DNA from: Empedobacter brevis_A
Lineage (GTDB): Bacteria > Bacteroidota > Bacteroidia > Flavobacteriales > Weeksellaceae
Reading direction: 5' to 3'
NCBI RefSeq assembly: GCF_965118635.1
Contig: NZ_CBCPHV010000010.1
Location: forward strand, 1 to 64,000
Length of the DNA: 64,000 nucleotides
Part shown: piece after piece, positions 28,956 through 37,841 of the stretch
How positions within the stretch are numbered: position 1 is the stretch's first letter
How the letters are laid out: every line of letters starts with the position of its first letter
Made by a program: the position numbers and the translations under genes
The notes under the pieces: model-generated
Databases searched by the model: none
Seen by the model: the letters and a program-made list of their open reading frames with translations, nothing else
Told to the model about the DNA's origin: nothing

Positions 28956-28993
28956 AAAAAAATCCTTCAAGTTGAAAGCTTGAAGGATTTTTT
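28956..28993 (-). terminator. Intrinsic terminator of the MHS transporter gene
   Basis: A 14-pair stem AAAAATCCTTCAAG / CTTGAAGGATTTTT with a TTGAAAG loop, just after the minus-strand stop; A/T runs on both sides. Confidence 0.87.
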
Positions 28994-29008
28994 AATCATA
29001 TTATAGAT

Positions 29009-30391
29009 TTAATTATCTTCTGTTAAATCTGTTTTATAGGTTTCTGGAATTGTAAAATAGTTTACTAAAATCGCAATAAAGATTAAAACCAATGGATATG
29101 CTAATCCGATATAAGGCGACATTGCTGCCGAAACAATAATCGTACTTTTTATTAATTCTGTTATAAAAGTTGTTGCACCTCCAATAAAACCATTTCCCAT
29201 ATTTTGAGCAAATCCCATACTTGTATAACGAATTTTTGTTGGGAAAATTTCTAACATAAAAGCACCAAGCGGACCATAAGTTGCTGCACCAGCTATGGAA
29301 GTAATTAAACTAACGATAATAATTCCAAAAATTGCTAAATTTGAAATATCATGAACTTCTTTCAATCCTTCTGGATTTCCTAATTTCATGTATAACAAAA
29401 ATGATAAAGGAATTAAAATAAAGCTACAAATCATTCCGCCTAACATGACAGGTTTACGACCAATTTTATCACTTAATGCTCCAAACCATTGATAGAAAAA
29501 TGAGCTAAATAATGTAGAACATAAAACAACGATTAAAACAGTTTCGTAAGGCAAATTAACAGCTCTTTGTAAAAAGAAAAGTGTCACGAATAACGTTGTT
29601 TGCATAATTGTACTTTGTGCCGCATTTCCTCCAAAAATTGCTTTCAACATCAATTTTACATTTCCTGGTGTTGTAAAAGCATCTTTAATTGGTGTTTTCG
29701 ATGTTTTTCCTTCTTTTTTTAATTGTTCGAAAATTGGACTTTCATGTAAACGCTGACGAATAAAATAGCTTAAGATAACTAATATTCCACTAAACAAAAA
29801 TGGGATTCTCCACCCAAAAGTCGCAAAAGATTCTTCTGATAAAAATGTTTGCGTTAAGAAAACAACCAATAAACATAATAACAATCCAATTGGAACAGTA
29901 GCTTGAATAAATCCTGTGTAAAAACCACGTTTTTCTGCTGGAGCATGTTCTGCTACATAAATCACTGCACCTGCGTATTCTCCACTAATTGCAAGTCCTT
30001 GCATAATACGACAAGCTAATAATAAAACTGGTGCAAACCATCCTACACTTTCAAAAGTTGGGATACAACCTATTAAAAAAGTTGCTGCTCCCATCATTAT
30101 TAAAGAAACTAAGAATGAATATTTTCTTCCAATGCGATCTCCGATGCTTCCAAAAATTAATGATCCTATTGGACGAAACATAAAGGATGAAACCACAACA
30201 GCAAGAGTTTCTAAGAAATGTGAAGATCCATCATTTGGGAATAATTGTGTAGAAAGTACACTTGCTAAGATGATTGCCAAGAACATATCGTACCATTCGA
30301 TTAATGTTCCAACAGATGATGCTAAAATAATTTGGAAAATATTATCTTTCTTCGCCTCTGTTTGCGAAGTATGTAAAGTATTTGTACTCAT
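29009..30391 (-). CDS. MFS transporter, metabolite:H+ symporter (MHS) type
   Basis: 460 residues, twelve hydrophobic helices. The opening IILASSVGTLIEWYDMFLA and the loop GDRIGRKYSFLVSL, then PVLLLACRIMQGLAISGEYAGAV, place it in the ProP/ShiA/KgtP branch, which imports proline, betaine, dicarboxylates or related solutes with protons. The upstream porin-like gene follows the same strand 15 bases away and the two share the same 16-base leader just before their start codons, so they likely work together: porin across the outer membrane, MHS across the inner. The solute is unknown. Confidence 0.88.
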   Translation of the reverse strand: MSTNTLHTSQTEAKKDNIFQIILASSVGTLIEWYDMFLAIILASVLSTQLFPNDGSSHFLETLAVVVSSFMFRPIGSLIFGSIGDRIGRKYSFLVSLIMMGAATFLIGCIPTFESVGWFAPVLLLACRIMQGLAISGEYAGAVIYVAEHAPAEKRGFYTGFIQATVPIGLLLCLLVVFLTQTFLSEESFATFGWRIPFLFSGILVILSYFIRQRLHESPIFEQLKKEGKTSKTPIKDAFTTPGNVKLMLKAIFGGNAAQSTIMQTTLFVTLFFLQRAVNLPYETVLIVVLCSTLFSSFFYQWFGALSDKIGRKPVMLGGMICSFILIPLSFLLYMKLGNPEGLKEVHDISNLAIFGIIIVSLITSIAGAATYGPLGAFMLEIFPTKIRYTSMGFAQNMGNGFIGGATTFITELIKSTIIVSAAMSPYIGLAYPLVLIFIAILVNYFTIPETYKTDLTEDN

Positions 30392-30405
30392 TTTTTTGTG
30401 TGATG

Positions 30406-31731
30406 TTAGAAGTTAAATAATGTTGTAAGTTGAAATCTATTATTATTTGCTAAGTATTTGTTTTCTGTTCCTGTCCCTTTAATTGTCGCATCTGCCCATT
30501 GAGCTGTACTACGATCATATTCTAATCTAAATTTTAAGGCTTTGCTTAATGTAAAATCTAAACGAGGAACTACTTTATACAAATAATTTACAGTGCGTGT
30601 GCCTGGTGTAGCTGAAACTGCTCCCCAATTTGTTGTAACACCATAAGATGTTGATGCAATTGCATCTTCAACGGGATCTTTAACACCATTATTTCTAACA
30701 TATCCTGCAAATAATCCAAATGAAAATTTACCTTTCGAATTTTGTTGTAAATCAATCCACATACTATGTGTATTCATCGGTTTATAAGTTTCAAGTGCTG
30801 TCGGACTTGTTTGATACCCAACAATTCCTCCAAGCTGTACAAAAGAAGAAGCATCTTGCATCAAATATCCAGCAACCGTTACTTGTAATGGTTTTGTATT
30901 CAACTTAGAATAAGCCATAAATGAAACACTTTCAACTCGTTCACTCGATTTAATAGGTGGATTTCCAGAAGATAACTTTGGTTTCAAATTTTCATATTGT
31001 GCAGCAATTCCTGCTGTAAAAACTTGTGATTTGTATTGCAATTGTAAATGCGCAGCTGGCATTCCACTATTGCGAAAAGCTTCTGTATTTGGCGTAAAAT
31101 CACGTTGAGAATGTAACGCTGCAATAACTTTTAATTTATCCGTAAGTTTATGCGTTAAACGAACTTGTGGATTACGATTCAATGCATAAACTGGAGCGCC
31201 TGTTCCATAATTCGCAACATTTGGTAAAGCTTCCAATACGACAAAAGGATGCCAATATTGTCCAATCCCTAATTGCGTCTTTTCCCAATCAAACATCACA
31301 TAAGCGTGACGTAAACGAAATTCATTTATTCCTCCTTCAGTCGCACCAAAAAACTCTCCCTCCAAAATTCCTGAAGTTTTAGCTCCTAACAATTCTGGTC
31401 CTTTTAAGTTCACTCCTGCTCTTGAAACAATTGACAACATATGAAATTTGGAAGCATTATTTATATCAGCACCATTTACGTCCAACAATCTATCTTTAGG
31501 ATAAAGTGGAACCAAAACCTCTCCTGCTCCAATCATTTGACGCGTATCCATAAAAATATCATTTCTGATAAATCCGTAAAACTGCACATCAACTTTATCA
31601 GGATTAGCTTTTTGTTCTTTCAATTCCTGTTTTTCTACAACTATACTATCTGTCGAATTCTGTTGAGCAGAGACAAAGCTATAGCTGCAAAACAAGCTTA
31701 AGAGAGCTAATTTTGTTAATTTTTTACTCAT
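30406..31731 (-). CDS. Outer-membrane porin-like protein
   Basis: 441 residues from ATG 31731 (an earlier ATG at 31767 precedes the signal peptide and is rejected). Signal peptide to VSAQ, then a short coiled-coil-like linker (EKQELKEQKANPDK) and a beta-rich body starting VDVQFYGFIRNDIFMDTRQ and ending with an aromatic terminal residue (FQLTTLFNF), as in outer-membrane barrels. The architecture recalls DcaP-like porins with an N-terminal helix. It lies immediately upstream of the MHS transporter and is probably in the same operon. Confidence 0.78.
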   Translation of the reverse strand: MSKKLTKLALLSLFCSYSFVSAQQNSTDSIVVEKQELKEQKANPDKVDVQFYGFIRNDIFMDTRQMIGAGEVLVPLYPKDRLLDVNGADINNASKFHMLSIVSRAGVNLKGPELLGAKTSGILEGEFFGATEGGINEFRLRHAYVMFDWEKTQLGIGQYWHPFVVLEALPNVANYGTGAPVYALNRNPQVRLTHKLTDKLKVIAALHSQRDFTPNTEAFRNSGMPAAHLQLQYKSQVFTAGIAAQYENLKPKLSSGNPPIKSSERVESVSFMAYSKLNTKPLQVTVAGYLMQDASSFVQLGGIVGYQTSPTALETYKPMNTHSMWIDLQQNSKGKFSFGLFAGYVRNNGVKDPVEDAIASTSYGVTTNWGAVSATPGTRTVNYLYKVVPRLDFTLSKALKFRLEYDRSTAQWADATIKGTGTENKYLANNNRFQLTTLFNF

Positions 31732-31767
31732 TTTTTTGTGATAATTTTGAGCAACTAAAATAGTCAA

Positions 31768-32317
31768 AAGAAAAAAACTAACAAATGTTCGTTAATTATT
31801 TATTAATAAATTTTATTAACATTATTGAATCATTAAAATTTTGAGTAATTTTTAAGATATAAATATTTTCAAAGCGATTTTTGGAAATAATTTTGAGGAT
31901 TTCACATTTTTATTGGTGTATTTTATACACTTTTATTGAATTCTTCGAAGAATTTTTAAAAAAAAATCGAGAGAAGAATATTGTTTCAACAAATGAGGAG
32001 AAATTTAGACTTCTCTCGTAGTTTTAGTTTTAAAAATGTTCGCAAATTTATTAAATACTGAATTTTGTTTAGCATTATCAGTACTAAGCTTATGTTAAAT
32101 CATAAAAAATAAAAGTTTCCTTAATTATATTTAGTATCTTCTACACAATTTTTAAAATTAATGCATAATTATTCAGTCTATAATACCAAATAAATTAGAT
32201 TTTTATCAAATTCAAATTTGTTGATTGAAATAAATTTAAATTTTTTACTAATTTTTTAAGATTTTTTTTAGAAAATTCTTAATTCTAGAAGCTATTTTTG
32301 CTAGGCAAATTACAACT
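31768..32317. other. Long intergenic region between divergent porin and GNAT genes with several inverted repeats
   Basis: No convincing gene. Visible structure: GTGTA-TTTTA-TACAC at 31916-31930; a 16-base perfect palindrome AATTCTTCGAAGAATT at 31939-31954; a nine-pair arm CGAGAGAAG (31968-31976) / CTTCTCTCG (32010-32018) enclosing a small TTGTT/AACAA hairpin; and a TATTTTTG box at 32293-32300 ahead of the GNAT gene. The rest is AT-rich spacer. The repeats may be operators of the porin operon or a structured RNA. Confidence 0.5.
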
Positions 32318-33157
32318 ATGCAAACAAACATTGAAATACATTCATTAACTCACGCTGATTTGAAAGAATTATCTGCTTTGTATAATCTTTCTTATCAAAA
32401 TTATTACGTTCCTATTAATCTTTCTGCTGAACAATTTCAGGAGAAATTAAAAATGGAAGATATAAATCTTGACTATTCTGTAGGTGCAAGCATTGATGGA
32501 AAATTAGTTGGTTTCTTACTTTACGGAATAAGAAATTATAACCATGTGAAAACTGCTTACATAGGCGGAACTGGAGTTTGTCCTGATCATCGTGGCAAGA
32601 AAATAACGCAACAAATGTTAGATTATAGTTTTCCAAGACTTAAAGATGAACATGTAAAAAATATATTTTTAGAAGTAAACACTAAAAATGATTTTGCGAT
32701 AAATGCATACGAATCTTGTGGTTTTGAAAAAACTAGAACGTTAAATAGTTATAAAGGAATTCCTATTTTGGTTGTTAATCCACTGCATGGAATTGTAGAA
32801 TTTGACGATTTAGATTTAATTACAAGTGAAAATTTTTGGGATATAAAACCAACTTGGAAAAATGATATCCAAAGTGTAAAAAACATCATCAAAGATTGCC
32901 AAATTAACGGAATTTACGAAGATGATATTTTAGTTGCTTATAAAATTATCAATAAAAAAAATACGCGCATTTACCAATTTGGAGTTCATCGCGATTACAG
33001 AAATCGTTATTTAGCTTCTATTCTTTTCAGTGATCTGAAGAATAAAGAAATAAAAATGATAAATGTTGATGAAAGAGAACTTTCTACAAATGATTTTATC
33101 CAATCATTGGGATTAAAATTATATGATAGACAATATGAAATGAAAAAAGAATTATAA
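32318..33157 (+). CDS. GNAT-family N-acetyltransferase
   Basis: 279 residues. The N-terminal domain is a typical GNAT: GASIDGKLVGFLLYG (strands 3-4), YIGGTGVCPDHRGKKITQQML (acetyl-CoA loop) and NDFAINAYESCGFEKTR (motif B). The C-terminal half has a weaker second GNAT-like half, with QFGVHRDYRNRYLASILF resembling an acetyl-CoA loop. Thus a tandem-GNAT protein is likely; acceptor unknown. Single gene with its own terminator. Confidence 0.85.
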   Translation: MQTNIEIHSLTHADLKELSALYNLSYQNYYVPINLSAEQFQEKLKMEDINLDYSVGASIDGKLVGFLLYGIRNYNHVKTAYIGGTGVCPDHRGKKITQQMLDYSFPRLKDEHVKNIFLEVNTKNDFAINAYESCGFEKTRTLNSYKGIPILVVNPLHGIVEFDDLDLITSENFWDIKPTWKNDIQSVKNIIKDCQINGIYEDDILVAYKIINKKNTRIYQFGVHRDYRNRYLASILFSDLKNKEIKMINVDERELSTNDFIQSLGLKLYDRQYEMKKEL

Positions 33158-33160
33158 CGA

Positions 33161-33187
33161 AAAAGCCTCTTTTTAGAGGCTTTTTTT
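33161..33187. terminator. Intrinsic terminator between convergent GNAT and tyrS genes
   Basis: Stem AAAAGCCTCT / AGAGGCTTTT with a TTTT loop and T7; A4 on the left also gives a short U run for tyrS, whose stop lies in the T run. Confidence 0.87.
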
Positions 33188-34388
33188 AGTTCAATTCGAA
33201 GAAATCTCGTTTTCCTATTTTAATTTTGTTTCCAGATTCTACTACAAAATCTTCAAAAGGATCTATATTTTTATCTCCATTAATTTGTACTGCACCGCTT
33301 TCTATCAAACGTCTAATTGCATTTCTTGATAAATCGTTCTTTAGTTGATGACAAACATCTAACAACGTAACTTTTTCATTTTCGAAAGTTAATGAATCAA
33401 TTTCAACTTTTTCGAAAACTCTGTTTTCATCATTTCTTTTCTGAAATTGATTATTAAAAAATTCTTCCGCTTTTTCAGCTTCAACTTCATTATGATATTG
33501 AGTTATGATATTTTTTGCAACTAGTTTCTTAATCAACATTGGATTATCTATTTTCAGACGTTCCACTAAATTTGCTTTTTCTTCTATTGAAAAATCGGTT
33601 GCTAAAGCAATATATTCTTCTAATAAATCGTCTGGAATTGACATTGTTTTTCCAAACATTTCATTTGGTTCATCAGTTAATCCAATAATATTATTCAAAG
33701 ATTTACTCATTTTTTCTTTTCCGTCAGTTCCTCTCAAAAGTGGCATACACAATACAATTTGAGTTGCATCTCCATTGGTTTCTTGCAATTGTCGTCCCAT
33801 TGTACAGTTAAATAACTGATCTGTTCCTCCCATTTCGATATCAGCATTTATTTGAACCGAATCATAAGCTTGTAAAATTGGGTAAACCAATTCGTGCATT
33901 GCAATTGGAGTATTTTCTGTAAAACGTTTATTAAAATCATTTCGGTGCATTAATTGTGCAACTGTAACTTTTGATAATAATTGAATAACATCAGAAAAAG
34001 GTAAACGATCTAACCAATCAGAATTAAAAACAATTTCAGCTTTATCTACATCAATAATTTTAGATAATTGATTAATATAAGTTTCTGCATTCATCTGAAC
34101 TTGTTTTTCGTTCAATGGTTGACGGCTTTTATTTTTTCCTGTTGGATCTCCAATTTGAGCCGTAAAACTTCCTACTAAAATTACAATTTGATGTCCTAAG
34201 TCCTGAAATTCTTTCAATTTCTTCAAAACTACTGCATGCCCAAGATGTAAATCTGGTGCCGTTGGATCAAAACCTAATTTAATTCGTAAAGGTCTATTCT
34301 CTTTTTTAGCTAATTCTAGTTTTTCTTGTAAACCATTTTCTGGTAAAAAAATAGCTACATTTTCTTTTAACTTTTTTAGATTTTCCAT
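33186..34388 (-). CDS. tyrS: Tyrosyl-tRNA synthetase
   Basis: 400 residues. Class I signatures are present: DPTAPDLHLGHA (HIGH equivalent, residues 48-51) and EKMSKS, with the MGGTDQLFN tyrosine-binding loop. A C-terminal S4 RNA-binding domain (RNAIRRLIESGAVQINGDK) completes it. It charges tRNA-Tyr. Upstream, a strong terminator hairpin, a competing complementary segment and a Tyr-rich 31-codon leader reading frame form what looks like a transcription attenuator, so expression probably rises when charged tRNA-Tyr is scarce. Confidence 0.96.
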   Translation of the reverse strand: MENLKKLKENVAIFLPENGLQEKLELAKKENRPLRIKLGFDPTAPDLHLGHAVVLKKLKEFQDLGHQIVILVGSFTAQIGDPTGKNKSRQPLNEKQVQMNAETYINQLSKIIDVDKAEIVFNSDWLDRLPFSDVIQLLSKVTVAQLMHRNDFNKRFTENTPIAMHELVYPILQAYDSVQINADIEMGGTDQLFNCTMGRQLQETNGDATQIVLCMPLLRGTDGKEKMSKSLNNIIGLTDEPNEMFGKTMSIPDDLLEEYIALATDFSIEEKANLVERLKIDNPMLIKKLVAKNIITQYHNEVEAEKAEEFFNNQFQKRNDENRVFEKVEIDSLTFENEKVTLLDVCHQLKNDLSRNAIRRLIESGAVQINGDKNIDPFEDFVVESGNKIKIGKRDFFELN

Positions 34389-34399
34389 TTTTTTAAAAT

Positions 34400-34434
34400 A
34401 AAAAAGCCCGAGCTAAACTGCTCGGGCTTGTAGA
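34400..34434 (-). terminator. Attenuator terminator of tyrS
   Basis: On the minus strand AAGCCCGAGC and GCTCGGGCTT (34429-34420 and 34413-34404) form a ten-pair GC-rich stem with loop AGTTTA, followed by T6. It sits 12 bases before the tyrS start rather than after a gene. Its 5' arm can alternatively pair with GCTCGGGTAGA at 34494-34484, inside the leader peptide frame (antiterminator), the TAGA part pairing with TCTA at 34434-34431 across a short bulge. Confidence 0.8.
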
Positions 34435-34461
34435 TTATAATTATATTTTTGACGTACAAAA

Positions 34462-34557
34462 TTAATACGAAGTATACACATAGTCTACCCGAGCAAATAT
34501 TGTACGATAATAAGTGCTAAAAAATGGTAAACGTAATATGTGTTGTAAAAACTTCAT
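34462..34557 (-). CDS. tyrS leader peptide (31 aa, Tyr-rich)
   Basis: ATG 34557 to TAA 34462. Five of the 31 codons are TAT: residues 16, 17, 26, 28 and 31, the last one directly before the stop. Two Phe codons at 12-13 and one at 21 add further aromatics. The segment that competes with the terminator (34494-34484) is codons 22-25, about 15 bases after the Tyr16-Tyr17 pair, the right distance for a ribosome stalled there to leave it free. A second inverted repeat, CGTACAA (34506-34500) and TTGTACG (34459-34453), lies around the frame end. Role as a sensing leader is inferred from this layout. Confidence 0.72.
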   Translation of the reverse strand: MKFLQHILRLPFFSTYYRTIFARVDYVYTSY

Positions 34558-34565
34558 TTGTAGTG

Positions 34566-34573
34566 CAAAGTTA
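34566..34573 (-). promoter_or_regulatory. -7 box of the tyrS leader transcript
   Basis: TAACTTTG on the minus strand matches TAnnTTTG. The start of transcription would be only a few bases ahead of the leader ATG at 34557, so the leader peptide mRNA would be almost leaderless. No good -33 element was found at the usual distance. Confidence 0.5.
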
Positions 34574-34588
34574 ATAATATTTTTTATT

Positions 34589-35062
34589 TTAAGGATTCTC
34601 TTTCCAAATTTTATCTGAAGTCTCTAAATAAACGGGAAGTGCCGCTGATCCATACCAATTATAAATCTCAACAGCTAACAATTTTGCTTCTATTGCTGGA
34701 TCTGTTTGCAGAATTTTTTCCAATTCTTCTTTCGTATCTACATCTTGAAATATAAAAATCCCTCGATAATTCTTTTCATTTTTTCCCATTGGACCAACAA
34801 CTACTATTTTTTTTTCTTTTACTAATCGATTTATATTCGCCAAATGACCTTTAAATTTTTCAGTAATTAGATTATTATCAGTTGATTGATTAGATCCTGT
34901 TTTTAGAATAACAAAGAAATAAGATTTCATTCCATAAGGATCTGCTTTCAATTCTTTCGCTAAAGTTTCATCATAATTAGGATTAGATTTTTGAGCAAAT
35001 GAAGTAAAAGAGATGATGAAAAGCAATAAGAAGTATATAAATTTGATTTTTGATATTTTCAT
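34589..35062 (-). CDS. Exported YciI-like domain protein
   Basis: 157 residues with a signal peptide ending at SFAQ. The body has YFFVILKTGSN, a loop with FKGHLANINRLVKEKKIVVVGPMG and GIFIFQDVDTKEELEKILQTDPAI, the typical dimeric alpha/beta ferredoxin-like fold of YciI/DUF1428-like proteins; the conserved His of YciI is H in KGHLANI. The catalytic role of this family is unsettled. It lies upstream of the tyrS leader on the same strand, with an own start. Confidence 0.75.
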   Translation of the reverse strand: MKISKIKFIYFLLLFIISFTSFAQKSNPNYDETLAKELKADPYGMKSYFFVILKTGSNQSTDNNLITEKFKGHLANINRLVKEKKIVVVGPMGKNEKNYRGIFIFQDVDTKEELEKILQTDPAIEAKLLAVEIYNWYGSAALPVYLETSDKIWKENP

Positions 35063-35144
35063 TTCGTTGTATAATTTTATTTTTAATACGACTAAAATAG
35101 TCTAAAAAAGTTTTTCGTTATAACTTTGTATAAATTATTATAAA

Positions 35145-35636
35145 ATGAGCAATAAAACTGCTAAAACAAATGCAGTCCGAATTTTAGATACACTCAATAT
35201 CTCATACAAATTACGTGAATACGAAGTTGACGAAGAGCATGTTGATGCGCTACATGTTGCAGAATCTTTGGGTGTAAATCCAGAAGGAATTTATAAAACA
35301 TTGATCTTAAAAGGAAATGTAGAACCGTACATTGTTGCTGTGATTCCTGCAAATACACATCTTGATATGAAAAAATTTGCAAAAGTTTCTGGAAACAAAA
35401 ATTGTGAAATGCTTCCTTTGAAAGATTTGCTAAATGTTACAGGATACATTCGTGGCGGTTGTTCTCCAATTGGCATGAAAAAACAATTTCCTACCTATAT
35501 TGAAGAGCTTGCGATTCTACAAGATCAGATTTGTATAAGTGCAGGAAAAAGAGGTTTACAAATTATACTAAATGCGGAAGATTTAGGAAACTTAATAAAT
35601 GCTAAATTTGAAGATATTACACAATTCGATTTATAA
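35145..35636 (+). CDS. ybaK: Cys-tRNA(Pro) deacylase YbaK/EbsC-type
   Basis: 163 residues. The YbaK editing domain is recognisable by YKTLILKG with the catalytic Lys51, VIPANTHLDMKKFAKV, TGYIRGGCSPIGMKK and ISAGKRGLQIILNAEDL. It hydrolyses Cys-tRNA-Pro formed by mistake by prolyl-tRNA synthetase. Convergent with the next gene with only one base between stops. Confidence 0.93.
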   Translation: MSNKTAKTNAVRILDTLNISYKLREYEVDEEHVDALHVAESLGVNPEGIYKTLILKGNVEPYIVAVIPANTHLDMKKFAKVSGNKNCEMLPLKDLLNVTGYIRGGCSPIGMKKQFPTYIEELAILQDQICISAGKRGLQIILNAEDLGNLINAKFEDITQFDL

Positions 35637-35637
35637 T

Positions 35638-36759
35638 TTATTGATTATTAAGGATCAATTTCTCTAAAATAGTTGGAAATTTAGCTTCATCTTCGAATGT
35701 AAGATCTGGATTTGCATAGACAATTATTCCATTTTTATCAATCACATAAGTTGCTCTATTGTTATAACCCAAATTATTATATGAGTTATAAGCCAACGAA
35801 ATTGCATAATTTTCATCGTTTAGATACGTAATTTTATTCGTTCTTAAAGCTGATTTCCACAATTCTAATAATGGATTTGTAGAACTAGAAACTGCATAAC
35901 TTTTTACATTTTCTAACAATGGATTATGATCAATTAATTGAATTTGAGCCGCACATGTCATTGCAGATTTAGTATCAATAGAAGTAAAATCTGGTAAAAT
36001 TTGACCACTAAAAGCGGCAGGATAAAAAGTTAATACTTTAAAACTCGATTTATCATCTAGAAATTTCTCTGTCGAATTATTCTTATAATTTGGTCCATTC
36101 AAGATAAAATCTGGCGCTTTATCACCAACTTTCAATGTTTTATTTTTTACGAAATCTATTTTAATTTCATCTGTTTTTAATGCTCTTTTAACTAATCTTT
36201 CAAGCGGTTTCAAATGTTCACCTTGCGCACGATAATCATTATCTCGCATCAAAATTTTATTATTCTGATCGACTAAAAAAAGAACAGAACTTTCTACTAA
36301 AACATTACCAGCATTGTGAGTTGGGATTATAGAAGATATAGTATTTTGATTAAATGGTTTTAAGCCAACTGACTTATAAATTTTTCCAGCTGCATCATAT
36401 ATAACTGTGGTTCCATCTAACTTATTCTGATTTGAATTCTCATTGAAAGCAAAACTTTGTGGCATTTCTTTGCTCCATTTATCCTCTTCATTTACAACAT
36501 AAATTACATCAATCTTTGGAGAATTCTGAGAAGTAAAAGCTAAATTCTTTACAAAATAATAATTCAGCGACGTTGTCATCATGCTTGCATACGAATTTGT
36601 TTTGTACAAACTTGGCGTAAATACAATAATCTTCATGTTTGGAGATTTTTCCAAATTTTCAATTTTATTTATCGGAAATTGAGATCCAACATTCAGATTT
36701 TGAGCTTTTAAAAAAGTAAAACTCAACACAAAATAAATAAACACGAAAAATCTTGACAT
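35638..36759 (-). CDS. Exported protein with C-terminal peroxiredoxin-like domain
   Basis: 373 residues. A signal peptide (to FLKAQ) is followed by an N-terminal domain of ~190 residues and a C-terminal AhpC/TSA-like domain opening KVGDKAPDFILNG. The canonical TFYP...F-x-x-x-C motif is present only partly: TFYPAAFSG is followed after an insertion by MTCAAQIQ, whose Cys may be the peroxidatic residue. Catalytic activity is therefore uncertain; thiol-redox or protein-folding roles in the periplasm are possible. Family name not assigned. Confidence 0.68.
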   Translation of the reverse strand: MSRFFVFIYFVLSFTFLKAQNLNVGSQFPINKIENLEKSPNMKIIVFTPSLYKTNSYASMMTTSLNYYFVKNLAFTSQNSPKIDVIYVVNEEDKWSKEMPQSFAFNENSNQNKLDGTTVIYDAAGKIYKSVGLKPFNQNTISSIIPTHNAGNVLVESSVLFLVDQNNKILMRDNDYRAQGEHLKPLERLVKRALKTDEIKIDFVKNKTLKVGDKAPDFILNGPNYKNNSTEKFLDDKSSFKVLTFYPAAFSGQILPDFTSIDTKSAMTCAAQIQLIDHNPLLENVKSYAVSSSTNPLLELWKSALRTNKITYLNDENYAISLAYNSYNNLGYNNRATYVIDKNGIIVYANPDLTFEDEAKFPTILEKLILNNQ

Positions 36760-36921
36760 AAAAATTTAATACTTAATTAATCTATTGAATAAACAAGCAC
36801 AAGTTAATCCTTTTCTTTATTTTGAAAAAATGATAATTAACAAGATTTAAATAGCACAACTCTTTTCCTCTAAATCAACTATATTTGTATCTATTTTTAA
36901 CTATAAAAAGTCTTATATAAA

Positions 36922-37692
36922 ATGGAATTCAATGTTAGCAATGCTTTGAAACAATTAAATACTGATTATTCTGAAGATAAGGCTTCAGAAATTATCGAAA
37001 ATCTATTGTATAATCCAACTGATTTTTCCGATGAAGATCATGAAATAATTGATGAATTGGGCGATAAATTCTTACGAATTGCAGCTCAAATATTTGTTGA
37101 AGATTTAGCATACGATTTCAATACTTTAGTGAATTATTGGGAAGCTTTTATTGGACAATTAACGGAAGAACAATCTCAAAATTTATTGAATTTTGCAATT
37201 GAACAAACTGATGTTGATTTTGTTGAAGATTTTATTATTGGCTATCGAAAATTTTACACAAATCCGAAAGAAAGTATTACGTTTTTTAATAAACTAAACG
37301 AAAATGAACTTTATGAAATTAAATTTTTCAAAGCTCGTTGTTATGAAGTTTTAGAAGAAAACGAAAAAGCTGTTGAGGAATATATTAATTATTTAAATTC
37401 CGATTATTTTAAATTACAAGAAAATGCAGAACAAGCTGCTGTAAATACTTTTTACATTAGTCATACAATTGCTCCATTATTGGTAAAAATGAAAAAGTAC
37501 GATGAAGCGAAAGTATATTTCGATAATGTTTTAAAGAATATTGAATTTGAAGATTATATTGCAAATTTCGAAGATTCTAATCATCAAGAAATTAAATGCT
37601 TTTTAGAAGATTATGTTACAAGTTTACAAGAAATTGGAGAGAAAACAGAAGCAGAAAACGTTTCTAAAAAAATAATTGAATATTTTTCTTAA
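36922..37692 (+). CDS. TPR-like helical protein of unknown function (256 aa)
   Basis: Acidic, leucine-rich helical protein without a signal peptide, hence cytosolic. Helix pairs such as ITFFNKLNENELYEIKFFKARCYEVLEENEKAVEEYINYLN and MKKYDEAKVYFDNVLKNIEF resemble degenerate tetratricopeptide repeats (A-x-x-x-Y pattern), suggesting a protein-binding scaffold. No enzymatic motif. A TATATTTG box lies at 36880-36887, 34 bases ahead of the ATG. Single gene. Confidence 0.6.
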   Translation: MEFNVSNALKQLNTDYSEDKASEIIENLLYNPTDFSDEDHEIIDELGDKFLRIAAQIFVEDLAYDFNTLVNYWEAFIGQLTEEQSQNLLNFAIEQTDVDFVEDFIIGYRKFYTNPKESITFFNKLNENELYEIKFFKARCYEVLEENEKAVEEYINYLNSDYFKLQENAEQAAVNTFYISHTIAPLLVKMKKYDEAKVYFDNVLKNIEFEDYIANFEDSNHQEIKCFLEDYVTSLQEIGEKTEAENVSKKIIEYFS

Positions 37693-37841
37693 AATTACAA
37701 CATTCGTACATATTATATTGATTTATTGCGAAATCCATATTAATAGTGAGATTTAATGTTTTCTTAACGTTTATATAAAATTAATCTATTTTAAAATTAA
37801 AAAATAAATGCAAATTTCTTTAGGAAATTGCAAAAAAGGCT

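Noticed and set aside
33161..34430. T-box riboswitch upstream of tyrS
   Set aside because: No T-box sequence or specifier loop; T-box is not typical of Bacteroidota, while a Tyr-rich leader frame explains the layout.
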